NCBI GenBank assembly: GCA_907165275.2 | Contig: OU015675.1 | Span: forward strand, 1,877,501 to 1,941,500 | DNA from: Zygaena filipendulae | Taxonomy: Eukaryota > Arthropoda > Insecta > Lepidoptera > Zygaenidae | DNA length: 64,000 bases | Direction of reading: 5' to 3' | Shown: piece by piece, positions 32,787 through 42,285 of the stretch | Layout of the letters: each line of letters opens with the position of its first letter | How positions within the stretch are numbered: position 1 is the first letter of the stretch | The notes under the pieces: generated by a model | Told to the model about the DNA's origin: nothing | The model's input: only the letters and a program-made list of their open reading frames with translations | Database searches by the model: none | Translations under genes and position numbers: made by a program

Positions 32787-32864
32787 GGCCTTGAATACGA
32801 TATCATAGAGAAATCTGATTTCTAATTTTTATTCGTATTAATTTAATATTTTTTTGTTTTTTAG

Positions 32865-32948
32865 ATCCTCGACCTCCGCTAGAACCACCGGTTCATAAAA
32901 TTTCCGATGACGACAGTGGCGCCGAATCCGGGGATGATCTATTGAGAG
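32865..32948 (+). CDS. Phase-1 exon E15 (28 codons), acidic
   Basis: The acceptor is 'gttttttag' and the donor 'gtacct'. It reads (N)PRPPLEPPVHKISDDDSG and ends AESGDDLLR then split Gly. Confidence 0.8.
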
Positions 32949-32966
32949 GTACCTACCTACTTACCT

Positions 32967-33142
32967 ACTAGCTGTTTGCTGCGGTTTCAGCCACGTTCAT
33001 TTCGGAGTTCCCGCAGGAATTCCGAAATGAAAAACACTTTGTGTCCTTTTCTGTAGACCCTGACAGCATGTATACAAAATTTCATGACGATCTGTTGAGC
33101 CGTTTAGGCGTGAAAACGTAACAAACAAACTCACTTTCGCAT
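32967..33142 (-). repeat. Helitron-like short element, reverse orientation
   Basis: It starts 'actagctgtttgctgcgg', only about 20 bp after the E15 donor, and ends near 'aacaaactcactttcgcatt'. Confidence 0.7.
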
Positions 33143-33452
33143 TTACTTAATACCCACAATATGAAGGTTATAGAATCAAAGGCAGCACAATTTTGAATTG
33201 TTCTTTTTTCTAGCTTAAATCTCGGTGTTGACAGGGTACTTAAGCTGATTTTGATTCCAATCAAGTTTTCAATCGTTGTTTTTTATGACTATCATTTATT
33301 TGCATTTGATAACAAGTTAGTAAGCGGAATCCGTAGATAATCGTGAGACATTATTTAATGGCATTCAGTGTCCAAATTTGAAAAAACATATATAACTAGC
33401 TGCCTTTGATTTTATATACCCTTCATATTAAGGATTATTTATTTGTTTCCAG

Positions 33453-33497
33453 TAACACCACCCAACGAGGGTGCAGCAGCCAGAGATGAAGACCATG
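33453..33497 (+). CDS. Phase-1 exon E16 (15 codons)
   Basis: The acceptor is 'tgtttccag' and the donor 'gtaagt'. It reads (V)TPPNEGAAARDEDH then split Gly. Confidence 0.75.
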
Positions 33498-33662
33498 GTA
33501 AGTAAATTCTACTTATTAAAAATTGGTTTTTATACTTTTTGCTGGAGAGCACTTAGGTACCATTACATATAATACGGTTATAATACGTGATCTAGTTTAG
33601 ACAAAGTCAAACAAGTAGATATAAATTAATTTTCGGGGAATAAGTCTTTTTTTATATCTAAC

Positions 33663-33885
33663 TATAGAGCTGTTTGCCGGGGTTTGGGGTTTCAACCACG
33701 TTAATTTCTCTGTAACGCTGACAACGTGAATGCAAAATTTTATGATGATCGGTTGAGTAATTAAAGAAATGAAATGAAAGTCATATTTATTTGTTACGAC
33801 AACAGTATCTTAACTATAACTGGCATAGCCAAATATTAACAAAAACAGCATCAAACAACGTGAAAGCTTAACAAACAAACAAAAA
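33663..33885 (-). repeat. Interrupted Helitron-like element
   Basis: A degraded 3' end ('agagctgtttgccggggt') and the 'atgatgatcggttgag' block are separated from 'aacgtgaaagcttaacaaac' by about 100 bp of unrelated AT-rich DNA. Confidence 0.5.
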
Positions 33886-34176
33886 ATACAAAATATTTCG
33901 TGAAATTTTGGTAATATTGGATTTAAATGATGAAAATATTATGACTATATCTACCTACTCGAATACTCTTTATTGTACTCCCTGCAATGTTACAATAATA
34001 TTATGTTCACAATAAATCTTAGCAATTAAGTAAGGTATTCCTTAGGCGAAAAGGGAAAAAGGCGATCTTATCGCTTTACTAACGATGTGTTCCAGAAACC
34101 AATACCTATACCTATTTGTTTGAAGGTTTACCTACCAAATTCCTTCATTGAATTTTTTTAATTTTTAATGTTTTAG

Positions 34177-34230
34177 GTATCGATGGAATAGAACCATTGC
34201 CAAGGAGACCTCCGAACCAAGAGAATGGAG
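34177..34230 (+). CDS. Phase-1 exon E17 (18 codons), last mini-exon
   Basis: The acceptor is 'atgttttag' and the donor 'gtaata'. It reads (G)IDGIEPLPRRPPNQENG split at the last Gly. Its phase-1 donor fits the phase-1 acceptor of the first PDZ exon at 36,760. Confidence 0.8.
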
Positions 34231-34279
34231 GTAATACGTCTTTAGTTAAAACTTTACCACACTTATCAAAGACTTATAA

Positions 34280-34450
34280 AAAGAACTGACTGTTACCCTT
34301 ACTTTCACCCGCGTTAATTTCAGAGTTCCCGCAGGAATTCCGGGATGAAAAGTACCCTATGTCCTTTTCTGTATCTCTGAAAAGGTGTATGCGAAATTTC
34401 ATAATGATCAGTTGAGTGGTTAAAGCGTGAAAGCGTAACAAACAAACAAA
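34280..34450 (-). repeat. Helitron-like short element, reverse orientation
   Basis: It has 'ctttcacccgcgttaatttc', 'agagttcccgcaggaattcc', 'ccctatgtccttttctgt' and 'gtgaaagcgtaacaaac'. Confidence 0.7.
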
Positions 34451-35339
34451 CAGAAAACTCACATCGATTCACTTGTACTCCGGGATAACTACAATCAACT
34501 GTCAAGTTTTATCCAGTACTGAGAAATATTTTAAGGCTCGTACACGAGTAGGTACACGTCTCCTTGCCTAATAGAGCCTTGGCATGTTATTAAAAACTAT
34601 AGCTGGGCCCCTCTGTGTTTTGGAATCCCCGCAGGAACTCTGAATAAAAAAAAACTAAGTAACATCAGCTATTTTCCAGTAAAAGTATAAAATCGTCATG
34701 GCCTAACAGTTTCGGAGTTTAGCCGGAACAAGCAGATTGACAGAAAAAAATTAAAATATTGTTTTTTGTTATAACAGTAGGTACTGTATATAATTTCACA
34801 TGCATTTATTAAAAAAAGCTGTTATTTTGAAACCACAAACAGACACTTCAACTTGATTTATGTATAGGTACGTATAGAAAAGCACATTTTATTTTTCATA
34901 GTTGCTGTTGTTTGGAGTTGCTTAAAGTTAAGATTTGCCTGAAGTTGAATATTTTTATCATTAATAGGTTTAACTTACAATAACAATAGGTACAATACAA
35001 TACAAATATTCTTACTAACATTGGAGATATAATATTTTGTTTCGTTTCTTTCAAAAGGTTCAGTATTTTTGGATTAATTATAATTATACCTACCTATTGA
35101 GAGGAGGCATTTAAGTTTTTTTAGAAATGATTTTACTACAATTTCAACATCCTTGTGTTCTTAGCAAATAATAATAATCCACTTCACAACACACAGATCC
35201 ACTTGATCCCACACTATGCTACAAGCTTGTGTTGTGGAAACCAAGCAAACGTGGTATATACTACCTATTATTACATAATATGATACTTGAATACTTGAAT
35301 ACTATATATTATATACACGCCCAGACTGGAAAATTGAAC

Positions 35340-35445
35340 CCAGTGTTCATTGCACAAAGTCCACCCTCACCGGGAATCGAACCCGGAACCTCTTGATTAG
35401 CGGGTAGGCATATAGTCACCCACTGCGCCAATCGGGTTGTCGTAC
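35340..35445 (-). repeat. tRNA-derived SINE fragment, reverse orientation
   Basis: The reverse strand has box A-like 'ttggcgcagtggg' and box B 'gggttcgattcccgg'. The cloverleaf stem ends do not pair and there is trailing repeat sequence, so it is called a SINE and not a tRNA gene. Confidence 0.65.
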
Positions 35446-35504
35446 CGGATCGTCGCAAATAAAATTATGCCACAAAAAAAAATTTTACACCTCACTATTT
35501 TTAA

Positions 35505-35775
35505 TTCTTCTTCTTCTTTAATAATGGCGTCTATAATTATAATTTGCCAATGACAATGTTTCTTATCAACAAAAATCTCTTTATCTACTTCTTCAATTAT
35601 GGCGAAACGCCAATGACAATGTTAGATTGTTCCCCAAGTTAGAACATGGCTCTCTTGAAAGCCAGTTTCCTGCTCAGGGTCCAAAATAGATGCTGAAAAG
35701 TGACTGAAATAACGAAGACAACGTGACACGCGTGTTTTCGATACGGCTTTCACTCGTCAACAACCTTTTTATTTC
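35505..35775 (-). repeat. Dispersed 270-bp repeat, copy 1
   Basis: Blocks such as 'gccaatgacaatgtt', 'gaaagccagtttcctgctc' and 'gtgacacgcgtgttttcg' recur in inverse orientation at 58,035-58,315. Confidence 0.75.
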
Positions 35776-36268
35776 TTATCTTCTAAACTGAGTACTGACT
35801 GACGGGTTTTTTTAAAATAGGTACCTACCTGGGAACTAGGATTTTTAATCGATACTTAATATTTCAATGAGGATAATAAAGGTGTCTCTTCTCATAATAA
35901 AGGAACGATTATACGCAAGCAATTTTTTTAAGCATTATATAATATTATGTAGTTGAAAACAATGATTATAGTATCATAGTTGACCAAAACACCACAAGGT
36001 TTAATTTATTACAAGTAAGGTTAATCGTCCGTATTGAAAACCGAAACCATAAAACTATTAAGGAAAAATAAAATAAATTCTATTCATGTATATTTCATGG
36101 CCATATCAAATAATTGGTAATTTCATGAAATTGCCGGCCACATGATAATTATGTACCTAATCACTACGTTTTACCACTAAGTATCATTCTGTTTGTACTG
36201 CTGACCAAGTCACGCGAGTCGAGCGAGCGCAGCGAGCGTGCCCCGGCAGCGGCCGGCGATGCGCCAAT

Positions 36269-36589
36269 AGGGATGTTGACTACTTTTAAAAATCAAAATT
36301 CTAATTAGTCCGTCAGTTAGAAAATAAAAAAACAATAAACACGTATTTTTTGCTTTTTCAAATAAATTAAAATATACAGAGATAAAGCGCTTTAAAGTTT
36401 AGGGTGAGGGGATCGTGACGTCACTAACCGCAAAAACCGCCATACAAACTGTCAGAATAGTGACGTCACGCGCAATTTCAACTCAATATATCGCCGTTAT
36501 TTTTTGATTACATAAATAAAGAAAAAATACGTGTCCAAAATTTTTTAATAATCTACAAGACGGACTAAAAAAATTTGTCAACATGCCCA
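36269..36589 (-). repeat. TGACGTCA-bearing MITE, complete copy
   Basis: It is bounded by 'agggatgttgacta' and 'gtcaacatgccc' (imperfect TIRs). It contains two TGACGTCAC palindromes about 45 bp apart and the 'acaagacggac' block, reverse orientation. Confidence 0.85.
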
Positions 36590-36759
36590 TTATTTACTAT
36601 CATAGATGTTACCATATTTTGCTTGCATACTTCATGATATGGCCAATCTGATGTGGCCACTACATATTATGTATATACAACCACCACTGTAAACAAACTC
36701 CGCACCTCGTTTGTCTACCGATATCGTTACCGAATTAAATATAAAATTTTTGTCGTCAG

Positions 36760-36881
36760 ATCCTAAGAAGGCAAGGATACTAAAAAACCAAGAGACAGAT
36801 ATAGAAATTATGGTAGAAAATGTTGATTGGCTGGATGGGTTTGGTTTAAAATTTGTCGGTGGCTCTGATACTTGGATAGTT
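36760..36881 (+). CDS. PDZ exon 1: first half of PDZ1
   Basis: The acceptor is 'ttgtcgtcag' (phase 1) and the donor 'gtgagt' (phase 0). Residues run (D)PKKARILKNQETDIEI and MVENVDWLDGFGLKFVGG to DTWIV. GFGLKF sits where PDZ domains carry the carboxylate-binding GLGF loop. An ORF starting upstream at 36,711 overlaps this exon in the same frame, so an internal start is possible but unlikely given the fitting phase-1 acceptor. Confidence 0.82.
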
Positions 36882-37196
36882 GTGAGTTACTCCTTTTACT
36901 ATCATATTTTTTCCCTAATTCATATACATTATAATAGTACCTACTTGCGTGATTCTTAATTGGAAAAGAAGAACTCCAACGCCGATTTTCAGAATTTCAA
37001 CACTTACCTACCCATTTCTGACTTTCTTAAAACGTTTTCTAAAAAAATTAAATCATCGTGCAAAATGTCAAATTTCTACTTCAGTCAGTCAGAGCATGTA
37101 GATATAACATGACCTAAATACACAAATCAGCTCTTATATGCCACTCAATATGGGTTCGATTCCCAGTAAGGCTGATTAGGAGTTCCGCTACCATCG

Positions 37197-37330
37197 GGGC
37201 TAAGATGCGCAACACGATAAAATTATATCGAGCCATTTTATCGATTCTCGTCGACAAAACCATACAATATGTCGACGAGAATCGATAAAATGGCTCAATA
37301 AAATTTTATCGTGTTGCGCATCTTAGCCCC
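37197..37330. repeat. Near-perfect palindrome (fold-back MITE), copy 1
   Basis: The arms start 'ggggctaagatgcgcaacac' and end 'gtgttgcgcatcttagcccc', pairing for about 60 bp around a short loop ('aaaccatacaatatg'). It lies in the intron 340 bp 5' of PDZ exon 2. Confidence 0.92.
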
Positions 37331-37669
37331 CACCATGTTTCTTTGGTTATCGATTCTGTCTTACTCTTCAAGTTTTCAACATTTCTCTAAGTAGGAGAAT
37401 CAGCTTACAATCATAGTTGGATATCGGATCGGCTTATGTTTTATAGAGAAAGCTTTGTCTTCTGTCAGCGATAGATATTAGACACCGTAGTGGAGATGTT
37501 CCGCCATCTCTTTATTTTAACCTTGCTATATTTTAACCTCACATCACCAAACATCCATTGAAATTTCAACCCAACCCAATGTTATTAAAGTCGAAATTAA
37601 AATAGACACAATTTCATTTTAAAGTCTAGTGTAGTGTTGTGGTGGTGATGCAACTTTATCGACTTTTAG

Positions 37670-37831
37670 GGGCCGGCGGTGGTCGTATACGATATTGAAA
37701 TGACGAGTCCCGCATTCGATGACCGAAGAATCATGGTCGGCGACCAAATCCGCGCCGTTTGCGGTGTCAAAATAACCGAAGATATGACGTATACTCAGAT
37801 ATTTGAGCTCCTCTCGATGATTGGCACTTCG
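37670..37831 (+). CDS. PDZ exon 2: core of PDZ1
   Basis: The acceptor is 'gacttttag' and the donor 'gttagt', both phase 0 (162 nt). It reads GPAVVVYDIEMTSPAFDD, RRIMVGDQIRAVCGVKI and ends in a helix-like EDMTYTQIFELLSMIGTS. VGDQIRAVCGV matches the conserved PDZ 'GD.I..VNG' strand, with Cys at the usual Asn position. Confidence 0.87.
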
Positions 37832-37861
37832 GTTAGTAGATAAATAGACCAATTAGACCAG

Positions 37862-37999
37862 GGGGACTAAGATGCGCAACACGATAAAATTTTATCCAGC
37901 CATTTTATCGATTCTCGTCGACATATTTGTACAGGTTTTGTCGTCGAGAATCGATAAAATGGCTCGATGTAATTTTATCGTGTTGCGCATCTTAGCCCC
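37862..37999. repeat. Near-perfect palindrome (fold-back MITE), copy 2
   Basis: It has the same arms as 37,197-37,330 ('gactaagatgcgcaacac' to 'gtgttgcgcatcttagcccc'), with a slightly different loop. It lies 30 bp 3' of PDZ exon 2. Confidence 0.92.
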
Positions 38000-38275
38000 G
38001 CAGATTCTGCGCTCACATCTGTGACCCCACATGCAGCACCAACGGAGATAAGTGTCGGGTCCCTAACGGTTCCCGGCTAATTCAGAGGTTGCAGAGGTAT
38101 CCTGGTTGCCATTTTGTTGCTACACGTTGTTTTTCTGTTTGTTGTTCACTCGTGTGAACATTTCGCACCTTATTATATTTTTACAACATTTAAAACGTTC
38201 ATTCAAGCCGTGTTAGTCAAATAGATGGTTAATAGATGTCACCTCGTACATGGCGCTTGAATATATTATTTTACT

Positions 38276-38310
38276 AGCTGTGCCCCGCGGTTTCGCCCGC
38301 ATGAAACGTT
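38276..38310 (-). repeat. Helitron-like 3'-end fragment
   Basis: 'actagctgtgccccgcgg' and 'tttcgcccgc' only; the rest of the element is missing. Confidence 0.5.
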
Positions 38311-38722
38311 TTTTTTATGACAATTTTTTTCCCGAGATCAGACAGATAGTCAGAAAAGAAATTCCTTCATCGCTCCCTGTAAATTTTTGTAAAAAAGTGT
38401 TCAATGTACAGAATCGCGGATTCTACTCTTTTATTTATCTATAGTACTTATAGATTAGGAATACTATCAACATGTAGCATAAATGAATGAAAAAAATAAT
38501 ATTTTGTCTGTAGTAGTGTAACTATAGACAAATGTACAATTATATATATTTATTCATTAAAATATCTCTGCATAGTATATATAGAAGTGTCTGTTTGTAA
38601 TGTCAAAATAACAGTATGTATACTAAACGCATGTGAAATTACTGATATACGGTAGGTATTTATATAAAAAAACCAATAAATATTTTTTTGAATTGACAAA
38701 TAATTTTTTTTTGTTCTCACAG

Positions 38723-38881
38723 ATGCACCTCACAATTTTTCGCCCTGACCCAATACCCTACGACAAGATAATCGTGACTCTGAAAGCTAAGGAAGGCGCA
38801 GTTTTTGGTGACAACTTCGGATTACGGCTAAGCTCGACATTTCTATTAAGCAATTTTGGTTCTATGTATATTGATGGATTT
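38723..38881 (+). CDS. PDZ exon 3: end of PDZ1, start of PDZ2
   Basis: The acceptor is 'gttctcacag' and the donor 'gtaagt', both phase 0 (159 nt). It starts MHLTIFRPDPIPYDKIIVTL, the last strand of PDZ1 and the first of PDZ2, then VFGDNFGLRLSS, where NFGLRL is the second binding-loop motif, ending SMYIDGF. Confidence 0.87.
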
Positions 38882-39380
38882 GTAAGTAACACACATTTTC
38901 AAAATTCCTTTCGGCACTCTTTGTCGAGATACAAGATAGGTTACAGGCACGTGACGTGAAGTCTTCTCTTGTTGCTTCCCCGGAGCGGAGGCAGCAGAGA
39001 GGCTTCGGGGCGGTTACAGGCAGTGGCGCGGGCGGTACACTTTAATTGTGTGTGGGCGAAGTACATTTTGCGAGGCCCTCCGCTGGGGAAAGTTATAAAC
39101 TACTTTTTATATTTATTAAAAGACTAAACAAAAGCATCCATCGACTTTCAAGTGGGCAAAAGTTCGTATTTATTTGATAGACAAGTAATAAAAAAAATGT
39201 TGATGTCAGAGAGGGCGCTAATTTTATTTCACCTCACTATTTTTGTTTTTCATTAGCCTTGCTAATACGCCTTGTAAATTGCCTCACATTTCACAATTTG
39301 TACGGGAACTTTTTCCATCTGTAATCTTTTTTAATTTTTTGTTTGTAAAACGGTGTGACCTTCCTTTCATTGTTTCTCAG

Positions 39381-39560
39381 GACAAATCATCCGTAGCCGA
39401 TATGGATGGCCGATTGAAAAGGGGTGACTTCGTAAAAAGAATAAATGGCCATAACATGTTAAAAGCCAGTCATCCGAATGCTGCTTTTGCTCTCTATGCT
39501 CATACAAGCAAGGAGGGTGCGACTATTGTGTGCAAGCGATTTAAAATATCAAATGTTTAG
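39381..39560 (+). CDS. PDZ exon 4: end of PDZ2 and stop codon
   Basis: The acceptor is 'tgtttctcag' (phase 0). It reads DKSSVADMDGRLKRGDFVKR, INGHNMLKASHPNAAFALYA and ends KRFKISNV then TAG at 39,558. GDFVKRINGHNM is the 'GD.I..ING' strand and the following helix fits the PDZ fold. The protein ends a few residues after PDZ2, so the domains are C-terminal. Confidence 0.88.
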   Translation, partial: DKSSVADMDGRLKRGDFVKRINGHNMLKASHPNAAFALYAHTSKEGATIVCKRFKISNV

Positions 39561-39578
39561 TTGAAAGATGCACCGACT

Positions 39579-40246
39579 AAAGGGTATTTCACACGGGCGC
39601 TTCGTTGCGCTGGTTGAACCCACACGACGACGCCAACGGGCTGCTAACAGTTGCATTATACTACCCCATTAGTCAAGTTGACAATCCGTCATCGTTGTTG
39701 CTATAGAAAACTACGGAACTTATCGTCATTTGTGGTCATGAAAAATCGTCCAATCAAAACATAAATTCTTCATGACCACGTGACGTGACGATACGTTCCT
39801 TAGTTCTCCAGCGTTATTATAGATTGGCAACTTGACTAAGAGGGATTCACTATAATATAAGATAGGACACGCAGCAAAGTCGTGTCGAGCGTCCCCTAGC
39901 GTACAGAGTATTTCAGCGTTTAAATGCGAGAAAACGTTTCGTCTCTTTTTCACACAGCTGCGTTTCGGCGGTCTGCGATCTTCCGATATCTTCCAACATC
40001 CTCCGTCTGCATTGCACCGCACCATCACATCAAATTGCCTTACTAGCTTTGTTAATTCGCGTGTGTAAGATAAAATGTGTTTAAGAATATCGTAATATCG
40101 CAGGACGCGAGGTCGTCTACATTTTGCCTTATATCTTATCGTTATAACTGCAGCAGTGTGTAAGAAATATGCCAACAACAGGTAGGTACCTATCGTAGTA
40201 ACGCGACAATATCGCGCGGTTTTAGCGCCAGTGTGAGGTAGCCTTA
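39579..40246. repeat. MITE with TIR AAGGGTATTTCACAC (outer of a nested pair)
   Basis: The left 'aagggtatttcacacgggcg' and the right 'cgccagtgtgaggtagcctt' are imperfect inverted repeats of about 22 bp. It is interrupted by the inner element at 39,664-39,845. A 186-codon open frame on the - strand (39,726-40,286) spans both elements and is rejected as a gene. Confidence 0.7.
39664..39845. repeat. MITE with TIR TAGTCAAGTTGACAATC (inner)
   Basis: The left 'ttagtcaagttgacaatc' is mirrored by 'gattggcaacttgactaa'. The interior shares 'tgaccac..gac..acgtt' blocks with 60,331-60,445. Confidence 0.75.
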
Positions 40247-41399
40247 AATGTTTAGTAAAATAATATATTATTTTTATAATTATCATATCAAATATTATTA
40301 AGGCTGTGATGACATATTATAATGTGTATATTGTATAAATAAAATTAATAATAACGAATTGTTTTCGTAATGATCTTGACAATTATATTTGAAATATTTT
40401 TTTGACATTCTTACCATGTTGACGCAGTACTTATGTTTTTGGAGGGTAATGCTTATTGTGACCTCCATTAAATTAAATGTCCTTAATATACCTACTTAAT
40501 AAGAAAAGGGCGAAGGGCGAATGTAGAGTTATTTTTCAATAATTATTATTAGTTTTTGTTATGTTTTCTAGTGACTTCAGTAAATATAATCGTACCTTTA
40601 TACGACAGCTTCAACTTGTATTTTCAACGTGTTGTATTTATTTTTAGACATTGTATCAGTTTATTGAAGAAATTCGTGATAAAATATGACATGTGTTTCG
40701 TAAAAATAGTAGCTATTTTCCACAGTATCGATCTTTCATTTCCCACCGTGTCATATTTTTATCATTGGGCACCTAAATTACAATTCAATTTCAATAACAA
40801 TCATTATTTTGACTCGAATATTGTGCAATAACTAGGTCTAATTAGGTTTTATTATAAGTCAAATAAAATGAATCCAAAGATTAGAATAGTGACTTAAATA
40901 ATTATAAAATTTTGCTAATCTATATAGTCGTTATTAGGTATTTACCTAGATGTGTTTAGTCTGTAAGTTTATTTTGACGAATTTAAAATGATTATCTACA
41001 ATAATAATAACGATGTATGATTCATTTAAGTCGAAAATTAAACATATATATATATTACGCAATAAATAAATAAATACAATTATTCTATTTAGTAATTCTG
41101 TATGATAAATAAATATAGTATTTTTTTTACAATATACTTGATACAATATACTTACAATATATTTAAAAATTGTATTTTTCCCAATATACAACATACTACT
41201 TTGATGTGAAAAAGCTATTAGATTAATAAGTTATAATAAATTTAAATAATTATCAATTATCACGAAATAATAGGTATCTAAAATTTTGGAAAATAAATAC
41301 CTATTTTAAAATTATGACTGAGTTTGTTTCCTTTTTATCTTTATTATCCTTTATTTATTGAAATTTCTTAGTTACAGGAGACCGCCTAAAAGGCTAACT

Positions 41400-41627
41400 G
41401 GACGCAGATAAGCAATAACATGTTAACCCACAAAATCAAGTTATTGATTCCGAACAATTTATTGAGAGTTAGGGAACGTTTTTTAATTATTTGTTTACCT
41501 TATTGCTTAAATATGTAACTAAATATTGAACATAAAAAATGTTGACACAAAACGGCGCTATACTTTTAAAACACGATTTACTCAAAATTTATCCAGTGTG
41601 GGTTAACACACTATTGCTTATATGTCC
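41400..41627 (+). repeat. MITE with TIR GGACGCAGATAAGCAATA, complete copy
   Basis: It runs from 'ggacgcagataagcaataac' to 'ggttaacacactattgctta' and 'tatgtcc'. Confidence 0.85.
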
Positions 41628-41639
41628 AACTTTCCCTGT

Positions 41640-41745
41640 ACTTCTGGACAACGTGTGTACAAAATTCCACGACGATCGGTTGAGCCGTGAAGGCGTGAAA
41701 GCGTAACAAACAGACAGACAGAGTTACTTTCGCATTTATAGTATT
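41640..41745 (-). repeat. Helitron-like element, 5' half, reverse orientation
   Basis: It has 'aaaattccacgacgatcggt', 'ggcgtgaaagcgtaacaaac' and 'cgcatttatagta'; the GC-rich 3' half is absent. Confidence 0.6.
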
Positions 41746-42285
41746 GCCCCGGTTAGATATTATCCGAATAGGAGAATATTATTTTGTCCGCCACGGAACG
41801 TGTCGGCACGCTCAATGTCTGTAGAAAGTAAACTCGTTACTTCATACAAATAAACTGATTTTAGTATAGGTACAGCTGTTCACTTAACTTTTGCGAGGCA
41901 TGAGGAGGCGGAGAGTGTCGCTTCTTCGCGTACTAATATTCCGTATTCTTTGATACTACAGAGTGTCAATGATACAATACAAATTGTGCTTATGCAATTT
42001 TATATTAGTTCACAATAAATACTAGGTAACGACTTCTTACAAATTCAATAAAATCTTCATCACAAATCAGGAAGTCCAGTCGCTAATTTGTTTTTTTAAT
42101 TGATAATCTATTGCAGCTAATAATTACGATCACAACTTAGTTACATATTTCATTACTTAGCATAAAATACTGAACTGTTTAAAATATTAAATAAATAATA
42201 CTTATGCAGTTATGAAAGCTTAAAAAATATATTAAAATTTGTTAAAAATCACAGAATAAAATATTTTTTTTTTTTTAGCATTGAA

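Larger units (their letters stand above)
34231..36759. other. 2.5-kb intron between the mini-exons and PDZ exons
   Basis: No coding exon is recognised. It holds a Helitron-like element (34,280-34,450), a SINE-like tRNA relic (35,340-35,445), a dispersed repeat (35,505-35,775) and an intact MITE (36,269-36,589). Remaining DNA is AT-rich and featureless. A short extra exon cannot be excluded. Confidence 0.6.
1023..39560 (+). other. Span of the large mini-exon / tandem-PDZ gene (3' part; 5' end outside window)
   Basis: Thirty-nine coding exons on the + strand can be joined without breaking frame. Thirty-five exons from 1,023 to 34,230 are multiples of three with phase-1 introns at both ends; four exons from 36,760 to 39,560 enter in phase 1, then use phase-0 introns, and encode two PDZ domains. 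The N-terminal part is rich in Ser, Pro, Thr, Glu, Asp and Gly with no predicted globular fold that I recognise, so it is probably disordered; the C-terminus is a peptide-binding scaffold module. Because every mini-exon is symmetric, any of them can be skipped without a frameshift. The overall design recalls elastic or linker proteins built from many symmetric exons, but I do not recognise the gene. The initiator exon is not in the window and some short exons may have been missed. Confidence 0.7.
39561..40343 (+). other. Putative 3' UTR with poly(A) signal
   Basis: No further coding is seen after the stop. The first clear AATAAA is at about 40,338. If used, the 3' UTR contains the nested MITEs at 39,579-40,246. 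Confidence 0.5.
40344..42285. other. AT-rich interval between convergent genes
   Basis: No coding exon is seen. It contains a GGACGCAG MITE (41,400-41,627), a reversed Helitron-like tail (41,640-41,745) and simple AT-rich DNA; the 3' UTR of the - strand gene presumably occupies its right part. Confidence 0.6.

Noticed and set aside
35360..35445. Possible tRNA gene on the minus strand
   Set aside because: Box B and box A are good, but the stem ends do not pair and the flanks are repetitive; treated as a SINE fragment.
39726..40286. 186-codon minus-strand ORF
   Set aside because: It spans two nested MITEs downstream of the PDZ stop codon and has no recognisable domain.
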